This document shows, one piece after another, positions 54,473 to 61,999 of a DNA stretch of 64,000 nt. Where the stretch lies: the NCBI RefSeq assembly GCF_018598555.1, contig NZ_JAHEWN010000001.1, forward strand, positions 310,001 through 374,000, read 5' to 3'. The stretch is from Curtobacterium aurantiacum. GTDB taxonomy: Bacteria; Actinomycetota; Actinomycetes; Actinomycetales; Microbacteriaceae. The stretch's first letter is position 1. Every line of letters starts with the position of its first letter. The position numbers were made by a program, and so were the translations under genes. The notes beneath the pieces are model-generated. The model searched no databases. It was not told the DNA's origin and saw only the letters and a list, made by a program, of their open reading frames with translations.

Positions 54473-54508
54473 AGTCCTGTCCGCCGGGCCGAGTCTCGGC
54501 TGGCGCGG

Positions 54509-55615
54509 TCAGGCCTCGGTGCGCCTCGGGTCGCTCGACGTGATCGTGCCCGCGACGGCGGCCGCGGCGGCTGCTGCGGCCGCGCCCTCGCGACCGAGCG
54601 TGCTCTCGCGCGGCACCAGCTCGCTGCCGAGCACGACGGTCCGGTGCACGTGCATCGGGTCGGTGAGTTCCTCGAGCAGCAGTTCCACCGCGGCCGCACC
54701 CATCTCCGAGCCGTGCATCGTCACCGAGGTCAGCGGCACCGCACCACCCCACGCCACGGAGTTGTGGTCGCAGCCCGACACGGGGATGTCCTCGGGGACG
54801 CGGATCCCGGCGGCTCGGAGCTCGGAGACGACGGCCATCGCGAGCAGGTCGGTCACACCCAGTACCCCGTCGGGGCGTTCGTCCTCGGGCATCCGGGCGA
54901 TGCGGAGCCCGGCGTCGGTGCCACCCGGCGGGTCGATGTCCCCGGCGTCGACGTCGAGGAGCTCGACCCCCGGGTGCGCCGCGACGGCCCGCAGCACACC
55001 GGCCCGTCGGCGGTCGACGGGCTGCAGGTCCGGACGGGCGCTCACGAACCCGATGCGTCGGCACCCGCGGTCGATCAGGTGCTCGGTCGCCAGGAACCCG
55101 GCCTGCTCGTTGTCCACGACCACCGCGCAGGCGTCGAGTTCGTTCGGTTCGTAGTTGACGTACACGACGGGTCGGCCGTGGCGCCGCGCGACCTCGACCT
55201 GGTCGCGGGACTCCGTCATCGAGGCGAGCAGGATCCCCGACACCCGGGCGCTCTCGAGGTAGGCGAGGTGTTCGCCCTGCGCCTGCAGGTCGTCCTCGCT
55301 GCTGGCGATCAGCAGGGTGAAGCCGCGTTGCCGCGCGGCAAGCTGTGCGCCGTTGACCATGTCGCTGAACAGGGAGTTCCGCAGCGACATCACCACCAGA
55401 CCGATCGCGCGCGTGCTGCCGGACACCAGCGCCCGGGCGTTGCGGTTCGGCGTGTACCCGAGTGCGTCGATCGCGTCCCGCACGCGTGCGGCGGTCGCGT
55501 CGGCGACCCGCTCGGGGTGGTTCAGGACGTTCGAAACCGTGGCGAGCGAGACCCCGGCCCGGGCTGCGACGTGGTGCACGCTCGGCGGGCCGACGCGCCG
55601 GGGGACATGCACCAT
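54509..55615 (-). CDS. LacI family transcriptional repressor
   Basis: 368 residues. HTH at about 11-35 (SVHHVAARAGVSLATVSNVLNHPERV) with the hinge helix NRNARALVSGSTRAIGLV, then a periplasmic-binding-protein-like effector domain (GCDHNSVAWGGAVPLTSV near the C-terminus). The C-terminus is Ala-rich. It lies upstream of the importer operon on the same strand and is a prime candidate for the LacI-type dyads at 54050-54098. Effector probably rhamnose, a rhamnoside or rhamnulose (inference). Confidence 0.9.
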   Translation of the reverse strand: MVHVPRRVGPPSVHHVAARAGVSLATVSNVLNHPERVADATAARVRDAIDALGYTPNRNARALVSGSTRAIGLVVMSLRNSLFSDMVNGAQLAARQRGFTLLIASSEDDLQAQGEHLAYLESARVSGILLASMTESRDQVEVARRHGRPVVYVNYEPNELDACAVVVDNEQAGFLATEHLIDRGCRRIGFVSARPDLQPVDRRRAGVLRAVAAHPGVELLDVDAGDIDPPGGTDAGLRIARMPEDERPDGVLGVTDLLAMAVVSELRAAGIRVPEDIPVSGCDHNSVAWGGAVPLTSVTMHGSEMGAAAVELLLEELTDPMHVHRTVVLGSELVPRESTLGREGAAAAAAAAAVAGTITSSDPRRTEA

Positions 55616-55658
55616 GCTCCGATCGTAGGCGGCGGGAGAGCGGTGTCCGGACCGCGCC

Positions 55659-56669
55659 CTAGGCGTCGGCGACGGAGGACTGCCGCACCACGAGCTCCGG
55701 TGTGAACTCCACGTGCTCGAGGTCGATGTCCTGCCCCTGCTCGACCTGCTTCGTCAGGAGTTCGATCGCGCGGCGACCGAGGTCCTGCGCGGGCTGCCGT
55801 ACGGACGTCAGTGGGACCACGGCGGACTCGGCGAACGCGATGTCGTCGTAGCCGACGATGGCGATCTGCTCGGGGACCGCGATGGTGCCGCGCATGATGA
55901 AGGCCTGTTCGAGCCCGACGGCGAGCAGGTCGTTGGCGGCGAAGACGGCGTCCGGGCGTTCGGCGGCCGGCCGGGCCTGGATCGCTTCGCCGATGCGGCG
56001 CCCTTCGAGCACGGACAGCGAGGTGGTCGGCAGGGCTTCGAGCCGGATGCCCGCGGCCTGGGCGGCGGCGAGTGCCCCGGCGTGCCGGTCGGCGACCTGG
56101 CGGATGCCGAACGGCCCGCCGACGAAGGCGATGTGGGTGCGGCCGATCGCCGCGAGGTGCTCGACCGCGATGCGACCACCGGCGATGTCGTCGACCGAGA
56201 CCGAGGCGAAGTGCTCGTCGTCGGCGCGACGGTCCACCAGCACCACGGCGGTGCCCTGGTCACGCAGCCGTGCGAGGCGGGACAGGTCGTCGCCGGCGGG
56301 GGAGATCAGGAGTCCGGCGACACGGCGTTCCTCGAACAGGTCGACGTAGGTGCGTTCGCGGTCGGTCGACTCGTCGGAGTTGCCGATCAACACCGCGAGG
56401 CCGTTGTCCATCGCGGCGTCCTCGGCGCCCCGGGCGACGTCGGTGAAGAACGGGTTGCCGCCGTCGAGCACGATGAGGCCGACGGTGGAGCTGCGCCCGG
56501 CCCGGAGCTGCCGTGCGGAGTCGTTGCGGACGAACCCGAGCGTCGCGATCGCCGACTGCACGCGTTCCACCGTGCCGGGAGCGACCTTGTCGGGGCGGTT
56601 CAACACGTTCGACACCGTGCCGAGGGACACGCCCGCGAGCGCTGCCACCTCTCGCACACTGACCGCCAT
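55659..56669 (-). CDS. LacI family transcriptional repressor
   Basis: 336 residues from the ATG at 56669. HTH MAVSVREVAALAGVSLGTVSNVLNRP, hinge NDSARQLRAGRSSTVGLIV, and a type I PBP effector domain (GYDDIAFAESAVVPLTSVRQP). It is divergent from the MFS-rhaM operon and lies just upstream of the other LacI gene (43 bases), so the two may be co-transcribed. Close to RhaR-type actinobacterial repressors by context; which LacI binds which site cannot be told from sequence. Confidence 0.92.
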   Translation of the reverse strand: MAVSVREVAALAGVSLGTVSNVLNRPDKVAPGTVERVQSAIATLGFVRNDSARQLRAGRSSTVGLIVLDGGNPFFTDVARGAEDAAMDNGLAVLIGNSDESTDRERTYVDLFEERRVAGLLISPAGDDLSRLARLRDQGTAVVLVDRRADDEHFASVSVDDIAGGRIAVEHLAAIGRTHIAFVGGPFGIRQVADRHAGALAAAQAAGIRLEALPTTSLSVLEGRRIGEAIQARPAAERPDAVFAANDLLAVGLEQAFIMRGTIAVPEQIAIVGYDDIAFAESAVVPLTSVRQPAQDLGRRAIELLTKQVEQGQDIDLEHVEFTPELVVRQSSVADA

Positions 56670-56730
56670 GTGGCCATCCTGGCATCGGCGCGGTCCGCGC
56701 GGTCGGCCCGCGCCGTGATCTGTGGAAAAC

Positions 56731-56775
56731 GCGGACGGGAGGCGCGGGGCGGGCCGGTGCCGGGCCTCCCGTCCG
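56731..56775. repeat. Family A inverted repeat in a divergent promoter region
   Basis: GCGGACGGGAGGC (56731-56743) pairs with GCCTCCCGTCCGT (56764-56776) around a 20-base GC-rich loop, followed by GGTCGCGTC at 56782, the conserved flank. Divergent setting, unlike the other copies. Confidence 0.7.
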
Positions 56776-56858
56776 TGGGGTGGTCGCGTCGACTGCCCGC
56801 GCACGGTGCGAGGTACGCGGCGTGTGCGATGCGCGCGGCCGGTGCGATGCGCGCGGAT

Positions 56859-56920
56859 GGTGCGAGGTTCTGCACTCGGTGCGGGGCGGGAGAGGTCGCA
56901 CGGAGTGCGCAACCTCGCAC
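56859..56920. repeat. Family B inverted repeat in a divergent promoter region
   Basis: Left arm GGTGCGAGGTTCTGCACTC (56859-56877, then GGTG to 56881) and right arm 56899-56920 starting CACGGAGTGCGCAACC, few mismatches. Third copy of family B. Confidence 0.7.
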
Positions 56921-57012
56921 GGGGCGGGCGCCCCTCGCACGGTGCGGGCGCAACCTCGCACCGGGCGAGCGACCCCTCGCACGGTGCGAGGGGGCGTCCG
57001 GCGAAGCCGCTC

Positions 57013-57068
57013 TTGCCAGCGCGCACACCGGAGCGCTATCGTCCTCGTCGTCCCGTTGAAACGATTCA
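57013..57068 (+). promoter_or_regulatory. MFS-rhaM promoter with LacI-type operator
   Basis: -35 TTGCCA (57013-57018), 18 bases, -10 TATCGT (57037-57042) and, from about +8, the operator TGAAACGATTCA (57057-57068), identical to the rhaI operator. AACGGAGG gives the ribosome site at 57082-57089. Confidence 0.7.
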
Positions 57069-57094
57069 CCGACGAACACGCGAACGGAGGACCA

Positions 57095-58450
57095 ATGGCG
57101 GTCCGCATCGGAGCCCGGAACACCACGGGCTGGAAGGCCACCGTCTCGGTGGCCATGTCGAACTACATCGAGTCGGGGTCGATCATCGCGATCGCCACGA
57201 GCCTCAGCCTCTGGCAGGCCGAGTTCCGCATCGGCGACCTCGAGGTCGGCCTGCTCGCGAGCCTGTCCGCGAACGCCTTCGGTGCCGCCGTCGGCGCGAT
57301 CGTCGGCGGACCGCTGTGCGACCGGTACGGACGGAAGTTCATCTACACGTACGACCTGCTCCTCTACATGCTCGGCATCCTGCTCGCGGTGTTCGCCGGC
57401 AGCTACGGCATGCTCCTGGTCGGCTTCATCCTGACCGGCATCGCCGTCGGGGCGGGCGTGCCGGCGAGCTGGACCTACATCGCCGAGCAGGCCCCCGCGG
57501 ACAAGCGTGCGGCCCACGTCGGCACGGCACAGCTCGCGTGGTCGATCGGGCCGATGGTCGGGTTCGCCCTGGCGATCGCCGCGGCACCGCTCGGCCTGCT
57601 CGGCAGCCGCCTCATCTTCGCCCACCTGTTCGTCGTCGCCGCGATCGTGTGGTGGCTCCGCCGCGGGCTGCCCGAGTCGGCGATCTGGAAGGACGAGCGC
57701 GCGGCCACCGGCACGGCGAACTTCTTCCACGGGATCACGCAGCTGTTCAGCCGCCGGAAGAACCTGACCGCGATGCTGTTGCTGTTCGGCGTCTACGCGC
57801 TCTGGAACACTGTCGCCGGGCAGGCCGGCATCTTCCAGCCCCGGGTGTACGCGGCGACCGGGGTCACGAGCGTCACCGAGCAGTACGGGTTGCAGATCCT
57901 GGTCTGGGGCTGCACCGTGGCCGCGACGTACTTCGGCTTCATGCGGTACGCCGACCGGGTCAGCCGCCGCACGCTCTACGCCGCCGGGGCCGTGCTGGCG
58001 ATCATCGCATGGGCCGTGCTCATCTACGCGCCCGCCAACCTCGGCACCCTGCTGTTCTTCGCCGTGGCGTGGGGCATCTCGTCTGGCATCGGCGCACAGG
58101 CGTTCTACGGCCTGTGGACGAGCGAGCTCTTCGCCACCCGGTACCGCGCCAGCGCCCAGGGCGTGCTGTTCCTGGCCGCCCGGGTCATGGTCGGCCTGCT
58201 GAGCATCTGGTTCCCGCTGCTGCTGTCGGACATCGGGCTGCGAGCCCTCGGCGGCCTGATCCTCGGGCTCCTCGCGCTGTCGTTCCTGGTCGGCACGATC
58301 TGGGCACCGCGCACCCAGGGCAAGACCCTCGAGGCGATCGAGGCCGAGCGCTACGGCACCGTCACCACGGTCACCGGGACGGTCCGCACCGCCGACGAGC
58401 GCACCGTCCACGACGCCGAGCAGCGTCGCCGCGAACAGGCCGGCCGGTGA
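57095..58450 (+). CDS. MFS sugar transporter, probable rhamnose uptake
   Basis: 451 residues, 12 helices, sugar-porter-like MFS: GGPLCDRYGRKFIYTYDLL (D-R-x-G-R-K loop motif), PASWTYIAEQAPADKR (the PESPR-like position) and RYRASAQGVLF in the second half. A cytoplasmic C-terminal tail of about 35 residues is charged. Operon with rhaM through a GTGA overlap and shared operator with rhaI make L-rhamnose the likely substrate. The locus therefore has two uptake routes, this proton-coupled one and the ABC system. Confidence 0.87.
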   Translation: MAVRIGARNTTGWKATVSVAMSNYIESGSIIAIATSLSLWQAEFRIGDLEVGLLASLSANAFGAAVGAIVGGPLCDRYGRKFIYTYDLLLYMLGILLAVFAGSYGMLLVGFILTGIAVGAGVPASWTYIAEQAPADKRAAHVGTAQLAWSIGPMVGFALAIAAAPLGLLGSRLIFAHLFVVAAIVWWLRRGLPESAIWKDERAATGTANFFHGITQLFSRRKNLTAMLLLFGVYALWNTVAGQAGIFQPRVYAATGVTSVTEQYGLQILVWGCTVAATYFGFMRYADRVSRRTLYAAGAVLAIIAWAVLIYAPANLGTLLFFAVAWGISSGIGAQAFYGLWTSELFATRYRASAQGVLFLAARVMVGLLSIWFPLLLSDIGLRALGGLILGLLALSFLVGTIWAPRTQGKTLEAIEAERYGTVTTVTGTVRTADERTVHDAEQRRREQAGR

Positions 58451-58788
58451 CCCGCGTCTGCTTCCGGCTGCAGGTGCAGGTCGAGCTGCTCGACGCCTAC
58501 CGCGAGCGGCACGCCGCCGTGTGGCCGGCGATGCTCCGGGCGATCGCGGTGGCGGGGCGGCGGAACTACTCGCTGTTCCTCGACGACGACGGGCTGCTCA
58601 TCGGGTACTACGAGACGGACTCGGTGGCCGATGCGGACGCGGCGCTCGCCGCGTCCGCGGTGGCTGCGGCGTGGGAGGCGCACATGCAGGACCTCTTCGC
58701 CGGGTCCACCGGGCGCGCCGACCAGACGGCGCGGGTGCTGCCCGAGGTCTTCAACCTCGAGGACCAGTTGGCGGCCGCGCCGGACTGA
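58447..58788 (+). CDS. rhaM: L-rhamnose mutarotase
   Basis: 113 residues from the GTG at 58447 (GTGA overlap with the MFS gene). Family marks: VCFRLQVQVELLDAYRERHAAVWPAML (with the catalytic His), NYSLFLDDDGLLIGYYE and the C-terminal LPEVFNLE. RhaM speeds the exchange of alpha- and beta-L-rhamnopyranose; RhaI needs one anomer. This length matches the usual 104-115 residues. Its place behind the transporter matches entry of sugar followed by anomer correction. Confidence 0.93.
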   Translation: MTRVCFRLQVQVELLDAYRERHAAVWPAMLRAIAVAGRRNYSLFLDDDGLLIGYYETDSVADADAALAASAVAAAWEAHMQDLFAGSTGRADQTARVLPEVFNLEDQLAAAPD

Positions 58789-58806
58789 CAGTCGGACGCG
58801 GACTTC

Positions 58807-58857
58807 GTGAGCAGGAATGGTCGGGTCCGCCGGCGCGACCCGACCATTCCTGCTCAC
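58807..58857 (+). terminator. Perfect 21-bp inverted repeat, terminator after rhaM
   Basis: GTGAGCAGGAATGGTCGGGT (58807-58826, arm runs to 58827) is exactly complementary to 58837-58857 with a nine-base loop. It starts 19 bases after the rhaM stop. Sequence unrelated to families A and B. Confidence 0.8.
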
Positions 58858-58906
58858 CAAGCGCCCGCCGCACCCGACTGACGGGGGCCGTCGCTACCGT
58901 GGGCGC

Positions 58907-59827
58907 ATGCAGCCGCCAGCAGCCGGGACCCTCCGCATCCTCCACCTCTCCGACACCCACCTGACCGGCGACGGCGCCCTGCACCAGGGCACGGTCGACA
59001 CCACGGCCGCGCTCGAACGGCTGCTCGCCCACGTCGACGACGTGCCCGGCATCGGACTCGTGGTGGTGTCCGGAGACGTCTCCGAGGACGGCAGCCCCGA
59101 GTCCTACGCGACGGTGCGGGACCGCGTCGGCGGCTGGGCGGAGCGGCACGGAGCGGCCTTCGTCGCGGTGCCCGGCAACCACGACCAGCGCGAGGGGTTC
59201 CGCCGGGTCCTGGCGAACGGGCACGTCCTGGGCCAGGGCGGCACGGCGCTCATGCACACGATGGAGTACCTGCCGCCGACGGTCCCGGTCTCCGGGCAGT
59301 CGGTCGTCGCCGGGCGTCGGATCGTGACCGTCGACACGAGCGTCCCGGGTGCCGGGTACGGCGAGCTCAGCGACACGGCGCTCGAGCGCCTGCGCACAGC
59401 CATCGCCGAAGGCGAAGACGACGCCCCGCACGGCACCGTCGTCGTCCTGCACCACCCGCCGCTCCCCGCCCCGACCGAGCTGCACGAGGCCCTCCGCCTG
59501 CAGAACCCCGAGGCGCTCGCCGACGTCATCCGCGGTTCCGACCTGCGGGTCGTCCTCGCCGGCCACTACCACCACCACTTCGCCGGGTCGCTCGCCGGCG
59601 TCCCGGTCCTCGTCGCCCCCGGCGTCGCGAACGACACCGACGTCGTCGGCCCCTACGACGAAGAATCCGCGGTCGTCGACAGCGGCGCGCTCGTCGTCGA
59701 CGTCGCCACGGACGGCTCCGTCTGGTCCACACCGGTCCGCGTTCCGCGGGGCGACGCCGACCCGCGGGCCTTCCACCTCGACGCCGGGACCGTCCGGTCC
59801 GTCATCGCGGCCGCCGGCAAGCACTGA
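58907..59827 (+). CDS. Calcineurin-like metallophosphoesterase (Icc/CpdA type)
   Basis: 306 residues. The metal-binding motifs are in order: LSDTHL (Asp and His), VVSGDVSEDG, VPGNHDQR and LHHPPLPAP, then AGHYHHHF. This five-motif set and length match the 3',5'-cyclic-AMP phosphodiesterase-like (CpdA/Icc) proteins. The actual substrate may be a cyclic nucleotide, a nucleotide or another phosphodiester. No obvious link to the rhamnose operon, from which the 21-bp terminator separates it. The ATG at 58907 has no strong SD sequence. Confidence 0.85.
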   Translation: MQPPAAGTLRILHLSDTHLTGDGALHQGTVDTTAALERLLAHVDDVPGIGLVVVSGDVSEDGSPESYATVRDRVGGWAERHGAAFVAVPGNHDQREGFRRVLANGHVLGQGGTALMHTMEYLPPTVPVSGQSVVAGRRIVTVDTSVPGAGYGELSDTALERLRTAIAEGEDDAPHGTVVVLHHPPLPAPTELHEALRLQNPEALADVIRGSDLRVVLAGHYHHHFAGSLAGVPVLVAPGVANDTDVVGPYDEESAVVDSGALVVDVATDGSVWSTPVRVPRGDADPRAFHLDAGTVRSVIAAAGKH

Positions 59828-59861
59828 GCACCCACCGGGTGCGGTGGACGCGCATGACGGC

Positions 59862-59903
59862 GGACGGGAGGCCCGTGGCCGGGCCGCCACGGGCCTCCCG
59901 TCC
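59862..59903. terminator. Family A inverted repeat, terminator
   Basis: GGACGGGAGGCCCGTGGC (59862-59879) and GCCACGGGCCTCCCGTCC (59886-59903) are exact complements around six bases, 34 bases after the metallophosphoesterase stop; GGTCGCGTCC follows at 59911. Confidence 0.8.
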
Positions 59904-60002
59904 GTCGTCTGGTCGCGTCCACAGCCCGGGTACCCCACGTCTTCGGGTTGCGTGCGGGAACACCGAGTAGCACGGACGCACACCTGGAGCGAAGGAGCAC
60001 CC

Positions 60003-61064
60003 ATGCGAGTCGGCAGTGCAGTGCAGTACGACCGGTACGGCGACTTCGACGTCGTCGAACTCGTCCCCCAGGACAAGCCGTCCGCCGGCCCGGGCGAGAT
60101 CGTCGTCGAGATCGTGGCCGCCGGACTGAACCACATCGAGCGGTTCCTCCGCGAGGGGAAGCTCCGCGACCACGTCGACCTGGAGTTCCCCGCCCACCAG
60201 GGCGTGGACTTCGCCGGCATCGTCCGCGCGCGGGGCGACGGCGTGAAGGACCTCCGCATCGGCGACGAGGTGATGGGGCACGCGCCGACCGGCGGGGCGC
60301 ACGCCACCTGGATCGCGGTGCCCCGCGGCGCCGTGATCAAGAAGCCGGAGCACGTCGGCTGGGAGGTCGCCGGCGGCCTGTACCTGGCGGGCTGCACCGC
60401 GGTGTCCGTGGTCCGGTCGCTGCGGCTCGGACCGAAGGACACCGTCGTGATCACCGCGGCGGCGGGCGGCGTCGGGCACATCGAGTGCCAGCTGGCGCAC
60501 GACGCCGGCGCGACCGTGATCGCCCTCGGCAGCGCGCGCAACCACGACTACCTGCGGCAGATCGGCACGCTGCCCGTCGTCTACGGCGAGGGGGAAGAGG
60601 AGCGCATCCGCGCCATCGCCGACGGCCGACCGATCACCGCGTTCATCGACAACCACGGTGAGAGCAACGCCGAGCTGCTGGCCGAGCGACTCGGTGTCGG
60701 CCAGGAACGGTTCGTGTCGTCCGAGGAACGCCGGGACATCGAGGTCCGGTTCCTCCGGGCCCCCGCCGAGGACGAGGAGACCCGCGAGCTCCTGACCCTG
60801 CTGGCGAAGGCGGTGCAGGACCGCCGGGTGCAGGTGCTCATCTCGGGCTTCTACCCGTTCGAGTACATCGTCGAGGCGTACGAGGACCTGGCCGAGATGA
60901 AGTCCCGCGGCAAGGTGGTCATCGGCATGCAGACCGTCGAGACCGGTGCCCGGCTGGACTGGTACCGGTCCGAGAAGGCCCGCGATCTGCGCGACCGGTA
61001 CGCCGACGCGCGGGGGACCGACACGGAGACGATGGCCGGCGGGTCGGCGTCACCGGCGAGCTGA
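60003..61064 (+). CDS. Zinc-free NADPH:quinone-type oxidoreductase (medium-chain)
   Basis: 353 residues. N-terminal GroES-like domain with LNHIERFLREG, then a Rossmann domain with VVITAAAGGVGHIECQLAHDAG. The C-terminal part, EYIVEAYEDLAEMKSRGKVVIGM, completes the fold. A C-terminal tail of about 35 residues (WYRSEKARDLRDRYADARG) is longer than usual. No zinc-binding cysteines. It would reduce quinones, enones or related electrophiles. GAAGGAG before the ATG at 60003 fixes the start. It stands alone between a family A repeat and a hairpin terminator. Confidence 0.85.
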   Translation: MRVGSAVQYDRYGDFDVVELVPQDKPSAGPGEIVVEIVAAGLNHIERFLREGKLRDHVDLEFPAHQGVDFAGIVRARGDGVKDLRIGDEVMGHAPTGGAHATWIAVPRGAVIKKPEHVGWEVAGGLYLAGCTAVSVVRSLRLGPKDTVVITAAAGGVGHIECQLAHDAGATVIALGSARNHDYLRQIGTLPVVYGEGEEERIRAIADGRPITAFIDNHGESNAELLAERLGVGQERFVSSEERRDIEVRFLRAPAEDEETRELLTLLAKAVQDRRVQVLISGFYPFEYIVEAYEDLAEMKSRGKVVIGMQTVETGARLDWYRSEKARDLRDRYADARGTDTETMAGGSASPAS

Positions 61065-61079
61065 GCCGACCGGCGCGGC

Positions 61080-61109
61080 GCGGGGCCGGCACGCTCGTGC
61101 CGGCCCCGC
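61080..61109. terminator. Bidirectional hairpin terminator
   Basis: GCGGGGCCGGCAC (61080-61092) and GTGCCGGCCCCGC (61097-61109) are exact complements around GCTC, between two convergent genes; unrelated to family A. Confidence 0.85.
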
Positions 61110-61138
61110 GGTTGCGCACCGGTGCGGCGCGCGCCGCG

Positions 61139-61999
61139 TCAGCTCAGGATGTCCTTCGAGGCGAACCGGCTGTACGCCAGGGCCCCGAACACCACGACGT
61201 ACCCGAGCTGCAGCACCGCGTTCGACCCGAACGAGTCGAACGAGATCGGGTCGCGCAGCAGGTCGCCGAACCCGAGCCACTGGTGCGAGAACAGGTACGG
61301 GTGCAGCCAGTCGAGCTGGGGGAGCTGGTCGAGCACCTGCGAGGCCCCCGCGAGGACGACCGTCGCGGCCATCGCCCCGACCGGCACGTTCGTCAGCGTC
61401 GACGCGAACATCCCGATCGCCACGAGCCCGAGCATCGACAGCGCGACGTACAGCGCGAGCAGGAGCGCACGACCGGCGTACGACCAGCCGCCGACCTGCG
61501 TGCCGGACAACAGCGTGACCGGTCCGATCGGGAACAGCACCGCACCGATCGCCGCCCCGACCAGCACGACGAGCAGTGTGGCGGCCAGGCAGAACGCGAC
61601 GGCACCGGCGAACTTCACCAGGATGAACCGCACGCGGCCCGTCGGTGCGACGAGCAGGTAGCGGATCGTGCCGTGGCTCGCCTCGCCCGCGACGGTGTCA
61701 CCGGCCACCACCCCGACCGTCAGCGGCAGGAACAGCGGGATCGACACCGTCAGCGCCGTGAAGGCGACGAACAGGCCGTTGTTGGTGATGTCACCGAGGA
61801 ACGCCGGCCCGCCGTCGTCACCGTCGGTGGTCAGCTTCACGGCGACCGCGATGAGGATCGGCACGAGTGCGAGCGCCCCGAGCATCGCCCAGGTCCGGCG
61901 ACGGCGGAACACCAGCGCGAGTTCGGAACCGAGCAGGGCGAACGGGCGCTGCCGGCGGCGGACGGCCACGTCGCGCACGGCCAGGTCAGGCTGCGACAT
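61139..61999 (-). CDS. ABC-2 type transporter permease
   Basis: 286 residues, about six helices. First helix at about 35-55 (TWAMLGALALVPILIAVAVKL), then GDTVAGEASHGTIRYLLVAPTGRVRFILVK, typical of bacitracin-type (BcrB/YhfO-like) export permeases. With the ATPase encoded upstream it would export a peptide, lipid or drug. Its start overlaps the ATPase end by 14 bases. Confidence 0.87.
   Translation of the reverse strand: MSQPDLAVRDVAVRRRQRPFALLGSELALVFRRRRTWAMLGALALVPILIAVAVKLTTDGDDGGPAFLGDITNNGLFVAFTALTVSIPLFLPLTVGVVAGDTVAGEASHGTIRYLLVAPTGRVRFILVKFAGAVAFCLAATLLVVLVGAAIGAVLFPIGPVTLLSGTQVGGWSYAGRALLLALYVALSMLGLVAIGMFASTLTNVPVGAMAATVVLAGASQVLDQLPQLDWLHPYLFSHQWLGFGDLLRDPISFDSFGSNAVLQLGYVVVFGALAYSRFASKDILS

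Larger units (their letters stand above)
53960..54508. promoter_or_regulatory. 549-base intergenic region: promoter, operators and repeats
   Basis: No gene seen. From left to right: leader hairpin CCCGGGG/CCCCGGG at 53979-54000; promoter and two operator dyads at 54050-54098; a GCTC microsatellite at 54171-54187; a family B inverted repeat at 54199-54261; a degenerate family A repeat at 54311-54350; and a 58-bp tandem duplication at 54371-54472. The left end is the regulatory side of the importer operon, the right end lies past the stop of the LacI gene and serves as its terminator zone. Confidence 0.7.
56670..57094. promoter_or_regulatory. 425-base divergent region with both repeat families
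   Basis: No gene seen. It contains a family A repeat (56731-56775), a family B repeat (56859-56920), further CTCGCAC/GTGCGAG heptamers to about 57000, and then the MFS promoter with its LacI operator (57013-57068). Because the genes diverge, these inverted repeats cannot be terminators of adjacent genes here. Confidence 0.7.

Noticed and set aside
58807-58857. 21-bp perfect inverted repeat as insertion-sequence end
   Set aside because: No transposase or target duplication nearby; its position after rhaM fits a terminator.
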